This document shows positions 1 through 7,730 of a stretch of DNA of 64,000 bases, one piece after another. The stretch is from an uncultured Roseateles sp. GTDB lineage: Bacteria > Pseudomonadota > Gammaproteobacteria > Burkholderiales > Burkholderiaceae_C. The DNA lies in NCBI RefSeq assembly GCF_913777145.1, contig NZ_CAJYPS010000019.1, forward strand, positions 62,001 to 126,000, given 5' to 3'. Below the pieces are notes generated by a model. The model saw only the letters and a program-made list of their open reading frames with translations. It was not told the DNA's origin and ran no database searches. Position 1 is the first letter of the stretch. Each line of letters begins with the position of its first letter. The position numbers and the translations under genes were made by a program.

Positions 1-1
1 C

Positions 2-1348
2 ATACGCGCGGTGATGCGGGCCAACCCCGACATGCGGCCGGGCGACGCCTACCTGATCAACGACCCCTATGCCGGCGGCACCCACCTGCCGGACGTGACC
101 GTGGTGTCGCCCGTCTATCTGGCGGGCAGCGCGCGGCCGGACTTCTTCGTCGCGTCGCGCGGCCATCATGCGGACATCGGCGGGCTGACGCCGGGCTCCA
201 TGCCGCCGTTCTCGCGCCACATCGACGAAGAGGGCGTGCGCCTGGCCAACTTCCTGCTGCTGCGCGAGGGCCGGCTGCACGAGGCGGAGCTGCGCGCCGA
301 GCTGGCCCGCGGCCCCTGGCCGGCGCGCAACCCCGACCAGACGCTGGCCGACCTGCGCGCCCAGCTGGCGGCCAACGAGCAGGGCGCGCAGGCGCTGCGC
401 GAGGCCTGCGCGGAGCAGGGCGCCGATACGGTCAAGGCCTATATGGCCCATGTGCAGGACAACGCCGAGGCCGCGGTGCGCCGAGCGATCGCGCGGCTGC
501 AGGACGGCGAGTTCGCCCTCGGCCTGGACAACGGCGCTGAGGTCCGTGTCGCGGTGCGCGTGGACCCTGCCAGCCGCAGCGCCACGCTGGACTTCAGCGG
601 CAGCAGCCCGCAGCGCGAGGACAGCAACTTCAACGCACCGCGATCCATCACCACCGCGGCCGTACTCTACGTGTTCCGGCTGCTGGTGGAGGACGACATC
701 CCGCTGAACGCCGGCTGCCTGCGGCCGCTGACGCTGATCGTGCCCGAGGGCAGCCTGCTGAACCCGCGCGCGCCGGCCGCGGTGGTGGCGGGCAATGTGG
801 AGACCTCCAGCGTGATCACCAACGCACTGCTGGGCGCCCTGGGCGTGCAGGCCTCCAGCCCACAGACCATGAACAACCTCAGCTTCGGCAATGCACGCCA
901 CCAGTACTACGAGACGCTGTCCGGCGGCTCGGGCGCGGGGCCGGGTCATGCCGGCACGGCCGTGGTGCAGACCCACATGACCAACTCCCGCCTCACCGAC
1001 CCCGAGGTGCTGGAGTTCCGCTTCCCGGTGCGGGTGCTGGCGCACGAAATCCGCGCGGGCAGCGGCGGCGCGGGACGCTGGCCCGGGGGCGACGGCGCGC
1101 GGCGGCGCCTGCAGTTCCTGGAGCCCATGACCGCATCGCTGCTGGCCAATGGCCATGCGGCCGGCCCCTTCGGGCTGGCGGGCGGCCAGCCTGGCCAGCC
1201 CGGTGCGGCACGCGTGCTGCGGGCGGATGGTCGGGTGGAGGCGCTGGCCGCCTGCGCGGCCGTGGAGATGGCGCCGGGCGATGCGCTGGAGATCGTCACC
1301 CCGGGCGGCGGCGGCTGGGGTGCGCCAGAACAGGGAGAGGGCCCATGA
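2..1348 (+). CDS. Hydantoinase B / 5-oxoprolinase C-terminal-type subunit (5' truncated)
   Basis: The frame is open from the first bases, so the start lies outside the window; about 448 residues are visible. The NDPYAGGTHLPDVTVVSPV stretch, followed by a glycine-rich HHADIGG motif and the late NAP/ETSSVITNALLGAL region, is typical of the HyuB family, which hydrolyses ATP-dependently activated lactam rings (5-oxoproline or hydantoins) with a HyuA partner. The partner should be upstream or fused. The stop overlaps the start of a pyroglutamyl peptidase by 4 bp (ATGA), so the two are translationally coupled and the likely substrate is 5-oxoproline. Family assignment is firm; oxoprolinase versus hydantoinase is inferred from the neighbour. 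Confidence 0.85.
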   Translation: MRAVMRANPDMRPGDAYLINDPYAGGTHLPDVTVVSPVYLAGSARPDFFVASRGHHADIGGLTPGSMPPFSRHIDEEGVRLANFLLLREGRLHEAELRAELARGPWPARNPDQTLADLRAQLAANEQGAQALREACAEQGADTVKAYMAHVQDNAEAAVRRAIARLQDGEFALGLDNGAEVRVAVRVDPASRSATLDFSGSSPQREDSNFNAPRSITTAAVLYVFRLLVEDDIPLNAGCLRPLTLIVPEGSLLNPRAPAAVVAGNVETSSVITNALLGALGVQASSPQTMNNLSFGNARHQYYETLSGGSGAGPGHAGTAVVQTHMTNSRLTDPEVLEFRFPVRVLAHEIRAGSGGAGRWPGGDGARRRLQFLEPMTASLLANGHAAGPFGLAGGQPGQPGAARVLRADGRVEALAACAAVEMAPGDALEIVTPGGGGWGAPEQGEGP

Positions 1349-1995
1349 ACATCCTGCTGACCGGTTTCGAGCCCTTTGGTGGCGAAGCCATCAATCCGTC
1401 CTGGGAGGTGGCCCGCGCACTCGACGGCGAGCTGCTGGGCCAGGGCCGCGTGCACGCGCGCCGCCTGCCCACCAGCTTTGCGCAGGCCCCGCAGGCGCTG
1501 CGGGCGGCGCTGGCCGAGCTGCGGCCCGGCCTGGTGATCGCGCTGGGCCAGGCCACCGGCCGCGCCGAGGTTTCCATCGAGCGGGTGGCGATCAACCTGA
1601 TCGATGCGCGCATCGCCGACAACCTGGGCCAGCGCCCGCTGGATCAGCCGGTGCGCGAGGACGGGCCGGCGGCCTTTTTCTCCACGCTGCCGGTGCAGTC
1701 GATGCGCGACGGTCTGCGCGCCGCGGGTCATCCGGCCGGGCTGTCGCTGACGGCCGGCGCCTTCGTGTGCAACCAGGTGTTCTATGAGCTGCAGCATGCG
1801 CTGCAGGGTCAGGCCGTGCGCAGCGGCTTCGTCCACCTGCCGGCGCTGCCGCAGCAGGCGGCGGCCCAGCCGAGCAGCCCGCCCAGCATGGCGCTGAGTG
1901 GCCAGATTGCCGCGCTGCGGCTGGCCGTGGTGCTGGCCCAGTCGGGCGACTCGGCCTCACCGGCCGGCGGCGGCGAGGGTTCGCCTATCGCCTGA
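1345..1995 (+). CDS. pcp: Pyrrolidone-carboxylate peptidase (C15)
   Basis: This 216-residue protein starts MNILLTGFEPFGG, the family signature. It removes N-terminal pyroglutamate from peptides in the cytosol. The catalytic triad is visible: Glu in GRAEVSIERVAINLIDARI, Cys in GAFVCNQVFYELQHAL and His in SGFVHLPALPQQ. The C-terminal tail beyond about residue 180 (alanine/serine-rich, then a short helix) is family-typical in length. The ATG overlaps the stop of the upstream oxoprolinase-type gene by 4 bp. Together they form a pathway: the peptidase releases 5-oxoproline and the upstream enzyme opens it to glutamate. Confidence 0.93.
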   Translation: MNILLTGFEPFGGEAINPSWEVARALDGELLGQGRVHARRLPTSFAQAPQALRAALAELRPGLVIALGQATGRAEVSIERVAINLIDARIADNLGQRPLDQPVREDGPAAFFSTLPVQSMRDGLRAAGHPAGLSLTAGAFVCNQVFYELQHALQGQAVRSGFVHLPALPQQAAAQPSSPPSMALSGQIAALRLAVVLAQSGDSASPAGGGEGSPIA

Positions 1996-2006
1996 GCCGC
2001 AGCCGC

Positions 2007-2198
2007 TCACTCCTGCGTGTAGCGCCGCCAGCGCTCACCGGCCGCACGCATCAGCCGCAGCTGGCGGTCGAAGCGCCGGCAGTTGTCGCAGGCCAGCTGG
2101 TGCAGGCGCACCGCCAGGCGCTCGTGCAAGGGCAGAGCGCGGTCCTGGCTGCGCAGCACCTTGCCCGTCGTCTCCCGGCAATTGAGCATGAACTTCAC
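2007..2198 (-). CDS. Zinc-finger (ZAS/HC2-type) anti-sigma factor
   Basis: A 63-residue protein if it starts at the GTG whose GTGA overlaps the sigma-factor stop by 4 bp; an internal ATG three codons later (2189) is the alternative. It has an N-terminal Cys (MLNC) and an H-x3-C-x2-C motif (HQLACDNC), the zinc-binding ZAS signature of small anti-sigma factors. It has no membrane segment, so it is probably a cytosolic redox- or metal-sensing partner. Its coupling to an ECF sigma gene, divergent from a bufferin operon, suggests it releases the sigma factor on copper, gold or oxidative challenge. That inducer is inferred from related systems. Confidence 0.8.
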   Translation of the reverse strand: MKFMLNCRETTGKVLRSQDRALPLHERLAVRLHQLACDNCRRFDRQLRLMRAAGERWRRYTQE

Positions 2199-2767
2199 TT
2201 GGCTCCCTCCGCGGCAAACCAGCCGCCTTGCAGGCATTCGCGCAGTCTCAGCCGCGCGCGATGCAGCATCACCCACAGGTTGGTCGGCGTGATGGACAAA
2301 GCCTTACAGATCTCGTCCGTGTCCAGCTCCAGCCACTCCCGCATCATGAAGAGCCGGCCCTGCTGGCCCGGCAGCTTCTCCACGCAGGCCTCCAGCACGC
2401 GCATGAAGTCCAGCTGGCGCAGCGTGGCCTCGGGGTCGCCCCAGTCCTGCTGCGGTTCGCGCCAGTGGCCGTCGGCGGCGAACAGCAGCTCGTCCAGGTC
2501 CTCGCCGTCCTCGCGGTCGGTGGTGGTGGAGATCTCGCGACTGTTGCGCCGGATCTGGTCCACCAGCTTGTGCTTGAGGATGCCGATCAGCCAGGTCTTT
2601 AGCTGGCTGTCGCCCTTGAAGGCCTGGGGCTTCTCCAGCGCGGCCAGCAGCGTGTCCGACACCGCATCCTCGGCCCAGGCCGGGTTGCGCAGCTGCAGAC
2701 GCGCGTACTTCAGCAGGGTGGGGCGCAAGGCCTCCAATTGGCGGGGATAGTCCGGCACGGGGCTCAT
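2195..2767 (-). CDS. ECF-type RNA polymerase sigma factor
   Basis: The protein has 190 residues from the ATG at 2767. Region 2 is recognisable (LRNPAWAEDAVSDTLLAAL, then FKGDSQLKTWLIGILKHKL) and region 4 is the C-terminal helix-turn-helix with MREWLELDTDEICKAL and TPTNLWVMLHRARLRLRECL. It is translationally coupled to the zinc-finger anti-sigma gene and divergent from bufA. The reading frame runs open upstream of the ATG, but that part looks random and overlaps the bufA leader, so the internal ATG is preferred. The likely target is the bufABC-doxX operon. Confidence 0.9.
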   Translation of the reverse strand: MSPVPDYPRQLEALRPTLLKYARLQLRNPAWAEDAVSDTLLAALEKPQAFKGDSQLKTWLIGILKHKLVDQIRRNSREISTTTDREDGEDLDELLFAADGHWREPQQDWGDPEATLRQLDFMRVLEACVEKLPGQQGRLFMMREWLELDTDEICKALSITPTNLWVMLHRARLRLRECLQGGWFAAEGAK

Positions 2768-2790
2768 CTGAGGTGAAATCGCGCCGCAGT

Positions 2791-2816
2791 GTAAGGAGCG
2801 CCGCCACCTTGGCGAC
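2791..2816 (+). promoter_or_regulatory. Candidate ECF-sigma promoter of the bufferin operon
   Basis: GTAAGG (2791-2796), a 16-base spacer and CGAC (2813-2816) resemble the GTAACC-N16-CGAA promoters reported for SigF-type ECF factors that control bufferin genes. It sits about 63 bases upstream of bufA and points towards it, between bufA and the divergent sigma gene. The match is by eye and one -35 base and one -10 base deviate. Confidence 0.45.
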
Positions 2817-2878
2817 GCAGACTGCGCGCACCGCATCTTCGGTCGTATGCCACATCCCGAACTTTTGGAGAGCTTTCC

Positions 2879-3157
2879 ATGAAATCCCAAGCCATCGTTT
2901 CTTCCGCCCTGGCCGCCGTCATGTCGCTGGGCCTGGTCACCCAGGCCGAGGCCCAGGACAAGGGCGCCAAGGAGAAGTGCTTCGGCATCGCCAAGGCCGG
3001 CCAGAACGACTGCGCCAACCTCAGTGGCAGCCACTCCTGTGCCGGTCAGTCCAAGACCGACAACGGCGCGGACGAATGGAAGTTCGTTGCCAAGGGCAGC
3101 TGCAAGAGCCAGGGCGGCATGACGGCCGACGAGGCCAAGGCCAAGCTCAAGAAGTGA
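2879..3157 (+). CDS. bufA: Bufferin precursor (DUF2282, BufA1 type)
   Basis: A 92-residue protein with a clear Sec signal peptide ([20 protein letters not shown] then TQAEAQ) and four cysteines in the mature part: [22 protein letters not shown] and KGSCKSQGG. This is the DUF2282 pattern of bufferins, ribosomally made exported peptides whose cysteines are oxidised by a DUF692 iron enzyme so that they sequester copper or other soft metals in the periplasm. A GGAG-type ribosome site lies about 9 bases before the ATG. bufB begins 5 bases downstream. The divergent ECF sigma/anti-sigma pair is the likely switch. Metal specificity cannot be read from the sequence. Confidence 0.9.
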   Translation: MKSQAIVSSALAAVMSLGLVTQAEAQDKGAKEKCFGIAKAGQNDCANLSGSHSCAGQSKTDNGADEWKFVAKGSCKSQGGMTADEAKAKLKK

Positions 3158-3161
3158 TCGC

Positions 3162-4025
3162 TTGAACACGCGCGATGCGCGCCCCGCCTGTGCCCCGGTG
3201 GGCATAGGCTGGCGCCAGCCCCATTACGAGGCCTTGATGGTGCAGCGCCCCGCGCTGGATTTCATCGAGGTCCACAGCGAGAACTTCTTCGCCGATGGCG
3301 GCGCCACGCTGGCGGTGCTGGAGGCGGGGCGCGCGGCCTACGAGCTCAGCCTGCACGGCGTGGGCCTGGGCCTGGGTTCGGCCGCAGGGCTGGACCCCTG
3401 GCACCTGGATCGCTTGCAGCAGCTGGTGGCGCGCGTGCAGCCGCGCTGGGTATCGGACCATGCCTGTTTCGCGCGCGTGGGCTCGGGCCTGCATGCGGGC
3501 GACCTGCTGCCCATACGCTTCGACGACGCCAGCCTCGCGTTGATGGTGGCCCATGTGCAGCAGGTGCAGGAGCGGCTGGGCCGCCCTCTGCTGGTGGAGA
3601 ACATCAGCGCCTACCTGGGCTGGCAGGGCGACACGCTGGCCGAGCCCGAGTTCTTCAACGAGCTTACCCGGCGCAGCGGCTGCGGTCTGCTGCTGGACCT
3701 GAACAACCTGGTGGTGAACGCGCGTAACGACGGCCTCGCGCCGGCCGCTGCGGCCCAGGCGGCCTGTGCCTGGGTGGATGCGCTGCGGCCGGGCTGTGTC
3801 GGCGAGATCCACCTCGCGGGCCACTGCGAGCTGCCCGATCTGGTCATCGATGACCACGGCAGTCGCGTGCGCGACGAGGTCTGGCAGGTCTACCAGCACA
3901 GCCTGGCGCGCCTGGGGCCGGTGGCCACGCTGATCGAGTGGGACACCGCGCTGCCCGGGCTGGCCGTGCTGCTGGACGAGGCCGATGGTGCGCGGCGCCG
4001 CCAGCGGGAGTTGCGCTCATGCTGA
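3162..4025 (+). CDS. bufB: DUF692 multinuclear non-heme iron oxidase (bufferin maturase)
   Basis: 287 residues from a TTG at 3162; a downstream GTG near [10 protein letters not shown] is an alternative start. The protein is a TIM-barrel MNIO enzyme of the MbnB/TglH family. Likely metal ligands sit in the conserved blocks [73 protein letters not shown] and IEWDTALP. In bufferin operons it converts precursor cysteines to thiooxazole-type heterocycles. It follows bufA by 5 bases and overlaps bufC by 7, consistent with one operon. Confidence 0.9.
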   Translation: MNTRDARPACAPVGIGWRQPHYEALMVQRPALDFIEVHSENFFADGGATLAVLEAGRAAYELSLHGVGLGLGSAAGLDPWHLDRLQQLVARVQPRWVSDHACFARVGSGLHAGDLLPIRFDDASLALMVAHVQQVQERLGRPLLVENISAYLGWQGDTLAEPEFFNELTRRSGCGLLLDLNNLVVNARNDGLAPAAAAQAACAWVDALRPGCVGEIHLAGHCELPDLVIDDHGSRVRDEVWQVYQHSLARLGPVATLIEWDTALPGLAVLLDEADGARRRQRELRSC

Positions 4026-4765
4026 ACGAACAACAGGCGCTGGTGCTGGCGCTGCTGGGCCGGGGTGAGGCGCCCGCCGAGTTGCGCGGCCTGCGTGGCC
4101 AGCACGCAGGCCGCGAACGCGGGCTGGCGGCCTACCGCAACAACCTGCGCGCGCTGTCGGCCCAGGCGCTGGGCGGCCCCTTCACGCGGCTGCGCGAGTT
4201 GCTCGGTGAAGAGGATTTCGCGGCCATGGCCTGGAGCTTCTGGCGCGAGCAGCCGCCCGAGCGCGGCGACCTGGCTCACTGGGGCGGCGCGCTGGCCGAC
4301 TGGCTGCAGGCCCGCGCCGGCGCTGACAGCGGCCTGCCGGGCCTGGCGCGGCTGGAATGGGCGCTGCAACAGGCCGAGCGGGCGGCCGAGGTGGCGCTGG
4401 ACACGGCGTCGCTGCAGCGTCTGGCCGATACCGAGCCCGCGCGCCTGGGCCTGCGGCTGCGACCGGGCGTGGCGCTGTTGCACCTGGAGCCGTCCGTCTG
4501 GGCGCACCTGGGCGAGCCTGAACAGGCGGCCTGCGCGCTGGTGTGGCGCGAGGGCTGGCGCGCGCACTGGCAGCGGCTAGACGCGGGCGATGCCGCGCTG
4601 ACCGCGGTGCTGCTGCAGGGTGGGTCGCTGGATTCGGCCTTGCAGGCCGCGAGCGCCGCACTGCAAGGAATGGACGGCGCGCCCGACTATGAGCTGACCG
4701 GCTGGCTGACTCAGGCGCTGAGCAAGACCTGGCTGCAGTCGGTCGACGTCATAGACCCGCGCTGA
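4019..4765 (+). CDS. bufC: DUF2063 partner protein of the MNIO enzyme
   Basis: 248 residues from the ATG at 4019, which overlaps the bufB stop by 7 bp. The N-terminal half carries the DUF2063 pattern ([36 protein letters not shown]) and the C-terminal half begins [19 protein letters not shown]. Family members pair with DUF692 enzymes and present the precursor peptide (a RiPP-recognition role in the related HvfC/TglI systems). Position and coupling support the same role here. It is soluble, with no signal peptide. Confidence 0.85.
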   Translation: MLNEQQALVLALLGRGEAPAELRGLRGQHAGRERGLAAYRNNLRALSAQALGGPFTRLRELLGEEDFAAMAWSFWREQPPERGDLAHWGGALADWLQARAGADSGLPGLARLEWALQQAERAAEVALDTASLQRLADTEPARLGLRLRPGVALLHLEPSVWAHLGEPEQAACALVWREGWRAHWQRLDAGDAALTAVLLQGGSLDSALQAASAALQGMDGAPDYELTGWLTQALSKTWLQSVDVIDPR

Positions 4766-4770
4766 ACACC

Positions 4771-5256
4771 ATGAACTCATTGATCACCTCCCTAGCCCGC
4801 GTCCTCACCGATCCGGGCACCGACCCACGCCGGCTGGACGGCCCGTTCGCAGGGCTGCTGGCCCAGCTGCAATCCCTGCTGCTGCTGGCGGCCCGGCTCT
4901 ATCTGGCCCAGGTGTTCTGGCTGTCCGGCCTGACCAAGCTGCGCGACTGGTCGTCGACGCTGGCGCTGTTCCAGGACATCTACCAGGTGCCGCTGCTGCC
5001 GCCGGTGCCGGCTGCCTACCTGGGCACGGCGGGCGAGCTGCTGCTGCCGGTGCTGCTGGTCGCGGGCCTGGGCGGGCGCTTCGCGGCGGCGGGGCTGTTC
5101 GTCGTCAACCTGATGGCGGCGCTGTCGCTGAGCGCGGACGACTTCTCGCCCGCTGCCCAGGCCCAGCACACGCTGTGGGGCGTGCTGGCGCTGGTGCTGG
5201 CCGTGTGGGGCGCGGGCCGCTGGTCGGTCGACGCCTGGCGGGCACGGCGGCGCTGA
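4771..5256 (+). CDS. DoxX-family inner-membrane protein
   Basis: 161 residues with four predicted membrane helices, the first two around LLLLAARLYLAQVFWLSGLT and LGTAGELLLPVLLVAGLG. The helix 1 block AARLYLAQVFWLSGLTKLRDW is the DoxX signature. It starts 5 bases after bufC and closes the operon; DoxX proteins are frequent last genes of DUF2282-DUF692-DUF2063 clusters. A role in redox or quinone-linked membrane chemistry during bufferin maturation is only inferred. It converges on tolA, with 28 bases between the stops. Confidence 0.85.
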   Translation: MNSLITSLARVLTDPGTDPRRLDGPFAGLLAQLQSLLLLAARLYLAQVFWLSGLTKLRDWSSTLALFQDIYQVPLLPPVPAAYLGTAGELLLPVLLVAGLGGRFAAAGLFVVNLMAALSLSADDFSPAAQAQHTLWGVLALVLAVWGAGRWSVDAWRARRR

Positions 5257-5284
5257 AGCCCTCCGTGCCGCCGGCGCCTCCACC

Positions 5285-6178
5285 TTACTCGCGCGGGCGC
5301 AGGATCAGGTCGATGTAGCTGGGCACGCGCCCGTCCACATCGCGCGGCACGGCCTCGGCCTTCTCGATGCCGCGCTGCACCGCGCGATCCCAGTCGGGGT
5401 CGGGGCTGGCCTTGAGCACCTTGATGCCCAGGATGCGCCCGTCCGGCGCCAGCGTGATGCGCACCTCGACCTCGGGGTTCGCGCCGCTGTCGGCGTTGAA
5501 GATGATCATGGGCCGTATGCGCGCCTTGATGCGGCCCGCATAACCGGCCGACGGCGCGGCATTCTGCAGCGCGGTGCCGGTGGAGCCGGGTGCGCCGGTG
5601 GCGTTAGCCATCCCTTGGATGCGGCGCAGCTGGTCCTGGCGCATGGCCTCGCGGCGCGCGTCGGCCTCCTTGGCCTCCTTCGCCGCCTTGGCATCGGCCT
5701 TCTTGCGCTCCTGCTCGTCCTTGGCCTTGTCGGCTTTTTCCTTGTCGGCCTTGTCTTTCAGCGCCTTGTCCTTAGCGGCCTGCTCGGCCTTGGCGGCTTT
5801 TTCCCTGGCCTCCTGCTGCTGGCGCAGTTCCAGCTCGCGCGCCTTCTGCTCGTCCTTGTGCTTGCGCTCGCGGGCGATCGCGATCTCGGCCTCACGCTCG
5901 GCCTGGGCCTCGGCTTCGGCCTGCGCGGCGGCGCGCTGCTGGGCGGCGGTGTCGGGCTTGGGCGCCTCGGGTTCGGGCTCGGGCGGCGCCTGCTCGGCCG
6001 GCGCGGCGACCGTGGGCACCGAGGCCCACAGCTCGGCCTCGAAGGCCGGCGTGGCGGTGCTGCGCCAGTTCAGGCCATAGGTCAGGCCCAGCACCAGCAG
6101 GCCGTGGGCCAGCAGCGCCAGCGCGACGCCTCGGCCTATGCCGGCCGACTCGGGAGGACGCAGGGATGCGGCGGCCAT
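5285..6178 (-). CDS. tolA: TolA envelope-spanning protein
   Basis: 297 residues: a short cytosolic N-terminus, one membrane helix (GVALALLAHGLLVLGLTYGL), a long Lys/Ala/Glu-rich helical coiled-coil spacer of about 120 residues, and a C-terminal TonB-like domain (AGYAGRIKARIRPMI, EVEVRITLAPDGRI, DWDRAVQRGIEKAEAVP). It transmits proton-motive force from TolQR across the periplasm to Pal and TolB during division. It lies 1 base after tolR. The usual downstream tolB-pal-cpoB genes are absent here; a convergent bufferin operon follows instead. Confidence 0.93.
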   Translation of the reverse strand: MAAASLRPPESAGIGRGVALALLAHGLLVLGLTYGLNWRSTATPAFEAELWASVPTVAAPAEQAPPEPEPEAPKPDTAAQQRAAAQAEAEAQAEREAEIAIARERKHKDEQKARELELRQQQEAREKAAKAEQAAKDKALKDKADKEKADKAKDEQERKKADAKAAKEAKEADARREAMRQDQLRRIQGMANATGAPGSTGTALQNAAPSAGYAGRIKARIRPMIIFNADSGANPEVEVRITLAPDGRILGIKVLKASPDPDWDRAVQRGIEKAEAVPRDVDGRVPSYIDLILRPRE

Positions 6179-6179
6179 A

Positions 6180-6617
6180 TCAGTTGGACGAGGCTCCGCT
6201 CTTCACCGACAGGCCCACGCGCGCGACACCGGCGCGCTGCAGCGTGTCCATCACCGAGACCACGGCCTCGTACTTGACGTTCTTGTCGGCCGAGATCACG
6301 ACCGGGCTGTTGGCATCGCTGCCCTGGGCCTTCTTCACGCGCTCGGCCAGACGGCTCAGCGGAATGCTCTCGGCTTCCAGCTGATCCACCTTGATCTTCA
6401 GGCGCTCGTCGGTGCCGACGATGACCTGGATCACATGCTCGGGCTGCTGGCGGCTCTTGCCCACGGTGGGCAGATCCACCACGCCGGTGGTGATCAGGGG
6501 CGCGCTCACCATGAAGATGATGAGCAGCACCAGCATCACGTCGATGAAGGGGACCATGTTGATCTCGTTCATCGTGCGGCGGCGCCGGCCGCCGCCTCGG
6601 GAGACGGTGGCTGCCAT
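6180..6617 (-). CDS. tolR: TolR (ExbD-family proton-channel subunit)
   Basis: 145 residues with a basic N-terminus ([19 protein letters not shown]) and one membrane helix, [16 protein letters not shown], that includes the conserved Asp of [10 protein letters not shown], the proton-carrying residue of the family. The periplasmic ExbD/TolR fold follows (VVDLPTV ... [21 protein letters not shown]). It forms the inner-membrane motor with TolQ and drives TolA. It sits between tolQ and tolA with 1-base gaps, so it is co-transcribed. Confidence 0.94.
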   Translation of the reverse strand: MAATVSRGGGRRRRTMNEINMVPFIDVMLVLLIIFMVSAPLITTGVVDLPTVGKSRQQPEHVIQVIVGTDERLKIKVDQLEAESIPLSRLAERVKKAQGSDANSPVVISADKNVKYEAVVSVMDTLQRAGVARVGLSVKSGASSN

Positions 6618-6618
6618 G

Positions 6619-7296
6619 TCAGTTCGTCGATCCGGCGTTGCGCTGCAGGATGTTGGAGAACTCCTCGATGAAGGTCTCCAGCGTGATGGCGGTGCGGTCG
6701 ATCACGCGTGCGAAGCGGTTGTAGGCCAGCACCGCAGGGATGGCGGCGAACAGGCCGATGGCGGTGGCCACCAGCGCCTCGGCGATGCCGGGAGCCACGG
6801 TGGCCAGGGTCACCTGTTGCAGGTTGGACAGGCCCACGAACGCATGCATGATGCCCCAGATGGTGCCGAACAGGCCCACATAGGGCGACACCGAGCCGAC
6901 CGACGCGAGGAAGGAGAGGTTGCTCTCCATCGCGTCGAGTTCGCGCTGGAAGCTGGCACGCATCGCGCGGCGGGCGGCGTCCAGCAGCGCGCCGGCATCA
7001 CCCACGCGCTTCTCGCGCAGCTTCATGAACTCGCGCATGCCGGACGCGAAGATGCGCTCCAGCGGCGCGCCATCCTGGCGGTTGCCGACGCTCTGGTAGA
7101 GGTCGTTGAGGTTCTTGCCGCTCCAGAACTCGGCCTCGAAGGCGTCGTTCTTGCGCTTGATCTGCGACAGGCCGATCAGCTTGCCGAAGATGACGCTCCA
7201 GCTGGCGAGCGACACCAGCAGCAGGGCCGAGATGACGAGCTGCACCGCCAGGCTGGCGTGCAGGATCAGGGCAACGATGGACAGGTCTTGGTTCAT
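6619..7296 (-). CDS. tolQ: TolQ (MotA/ExbB-family motor subunit)
   Basis: 225 residues from the ATG at 7296, which overlaps the ybgC stop by 4 bp (ATGA). An N-terminal helix ([20 protein letters not shown]) and two later helices ([19 protein letters not shown] and [21 protein letters not shown]) give the ExbB/TolQ topology, with the family motif [13 protein letters not shown]. It makes the pentameric proton channel with TolR. The open frame continues upstream over ybgC, but only as a shadow. Confidence 0.94.
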   Translation of the reverse strand: MNQDLSIVALILHASLAVQLVISALLLVSLASWSVIFGKLIGLSQIKRKNDAFEAEFWSGKNLNDLYQSVGNRQDGAPLERIFASGMREFMKLREKRVGDAGALLDAARRAMRASFQRELDAMESNLSFLASVGSVSPYVGLFGTIWGIMHAFVGLSNLQQVTLATVAPGIAEALVATAIGLFAAIPAVLAYNRFARVIDRTAITLETFIEEFSNILQRNAGSTN

Positions 7297-7730
7297 GCTT
7301 GGGACGCTGGAGAAAGGGCCGCAGCGACGGCCTCGGGCAGGCGTTGGGGTTTGAGGTCGTGGGCGCGAACGCAGCCGATGCGGATCTCGCCCTCGACCAG
7401 CAGCGTGTCGCCGCGCAGCGCGCGCTGGCGCACGACCAGGCTGGCGCGGCCGGCGGCCTCGGGCTCGACGGTGATGGTGAGCTGGTCGTCCAGGCGCGCG
7501 GGCTGGGCATAGCGCAGCGAGGTCTCGGCGACCACGAAGATCAGGCCGGTCTGCTCGCGCAGCAGCTGCTGCTCGACGCCGGCCGCGCGCAGCCATTCGG
7601 TGCGGGCGCGCTCGAAGAATTTCAGGTAGTTCGCGTAGAACACGATGCCGCCGGCATCGGTGTCCTCCCAGTAGATGCGCACCGGCCAGGTGAAGGCGGG
7701 CGCCGCGGCGGCTTCAGCGGGCAGGGTCAT
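7293..7730 (-). CDS. ybgC: Tol-Pal-associated acyl-CoA thioesterase
   Basis: 145-residue hot-dog fold enzyme. The catalytic block WEDTDAGGIVFYANYLKFFERARTEW contains the conserved Asp of the 4-hydroxybenzoyl-CoA thioesterase family. It hydrolyses acyl-CoA or acyl-ACP thioesters and is nearly always the first gene of the tol operon. It is coupled by 4-bp overlaps to both the upstream aminotransferase and tolQ, so the operon here begins further upstream. Confidence 0.92.
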   Translation of the reverse strand: MTLPAEAAAAPAFTWPVRIYWEDTDAGGIVFYANYLKFFERARTEWLRAAGVEQQLLREQTGLIFVVAETSLRYAQPARLDDQLTITVEPEAAGRASLVVRQRALRGDTLLVEGEIRIGCVRAHDLKPQRLPEAVAAALSPASQA

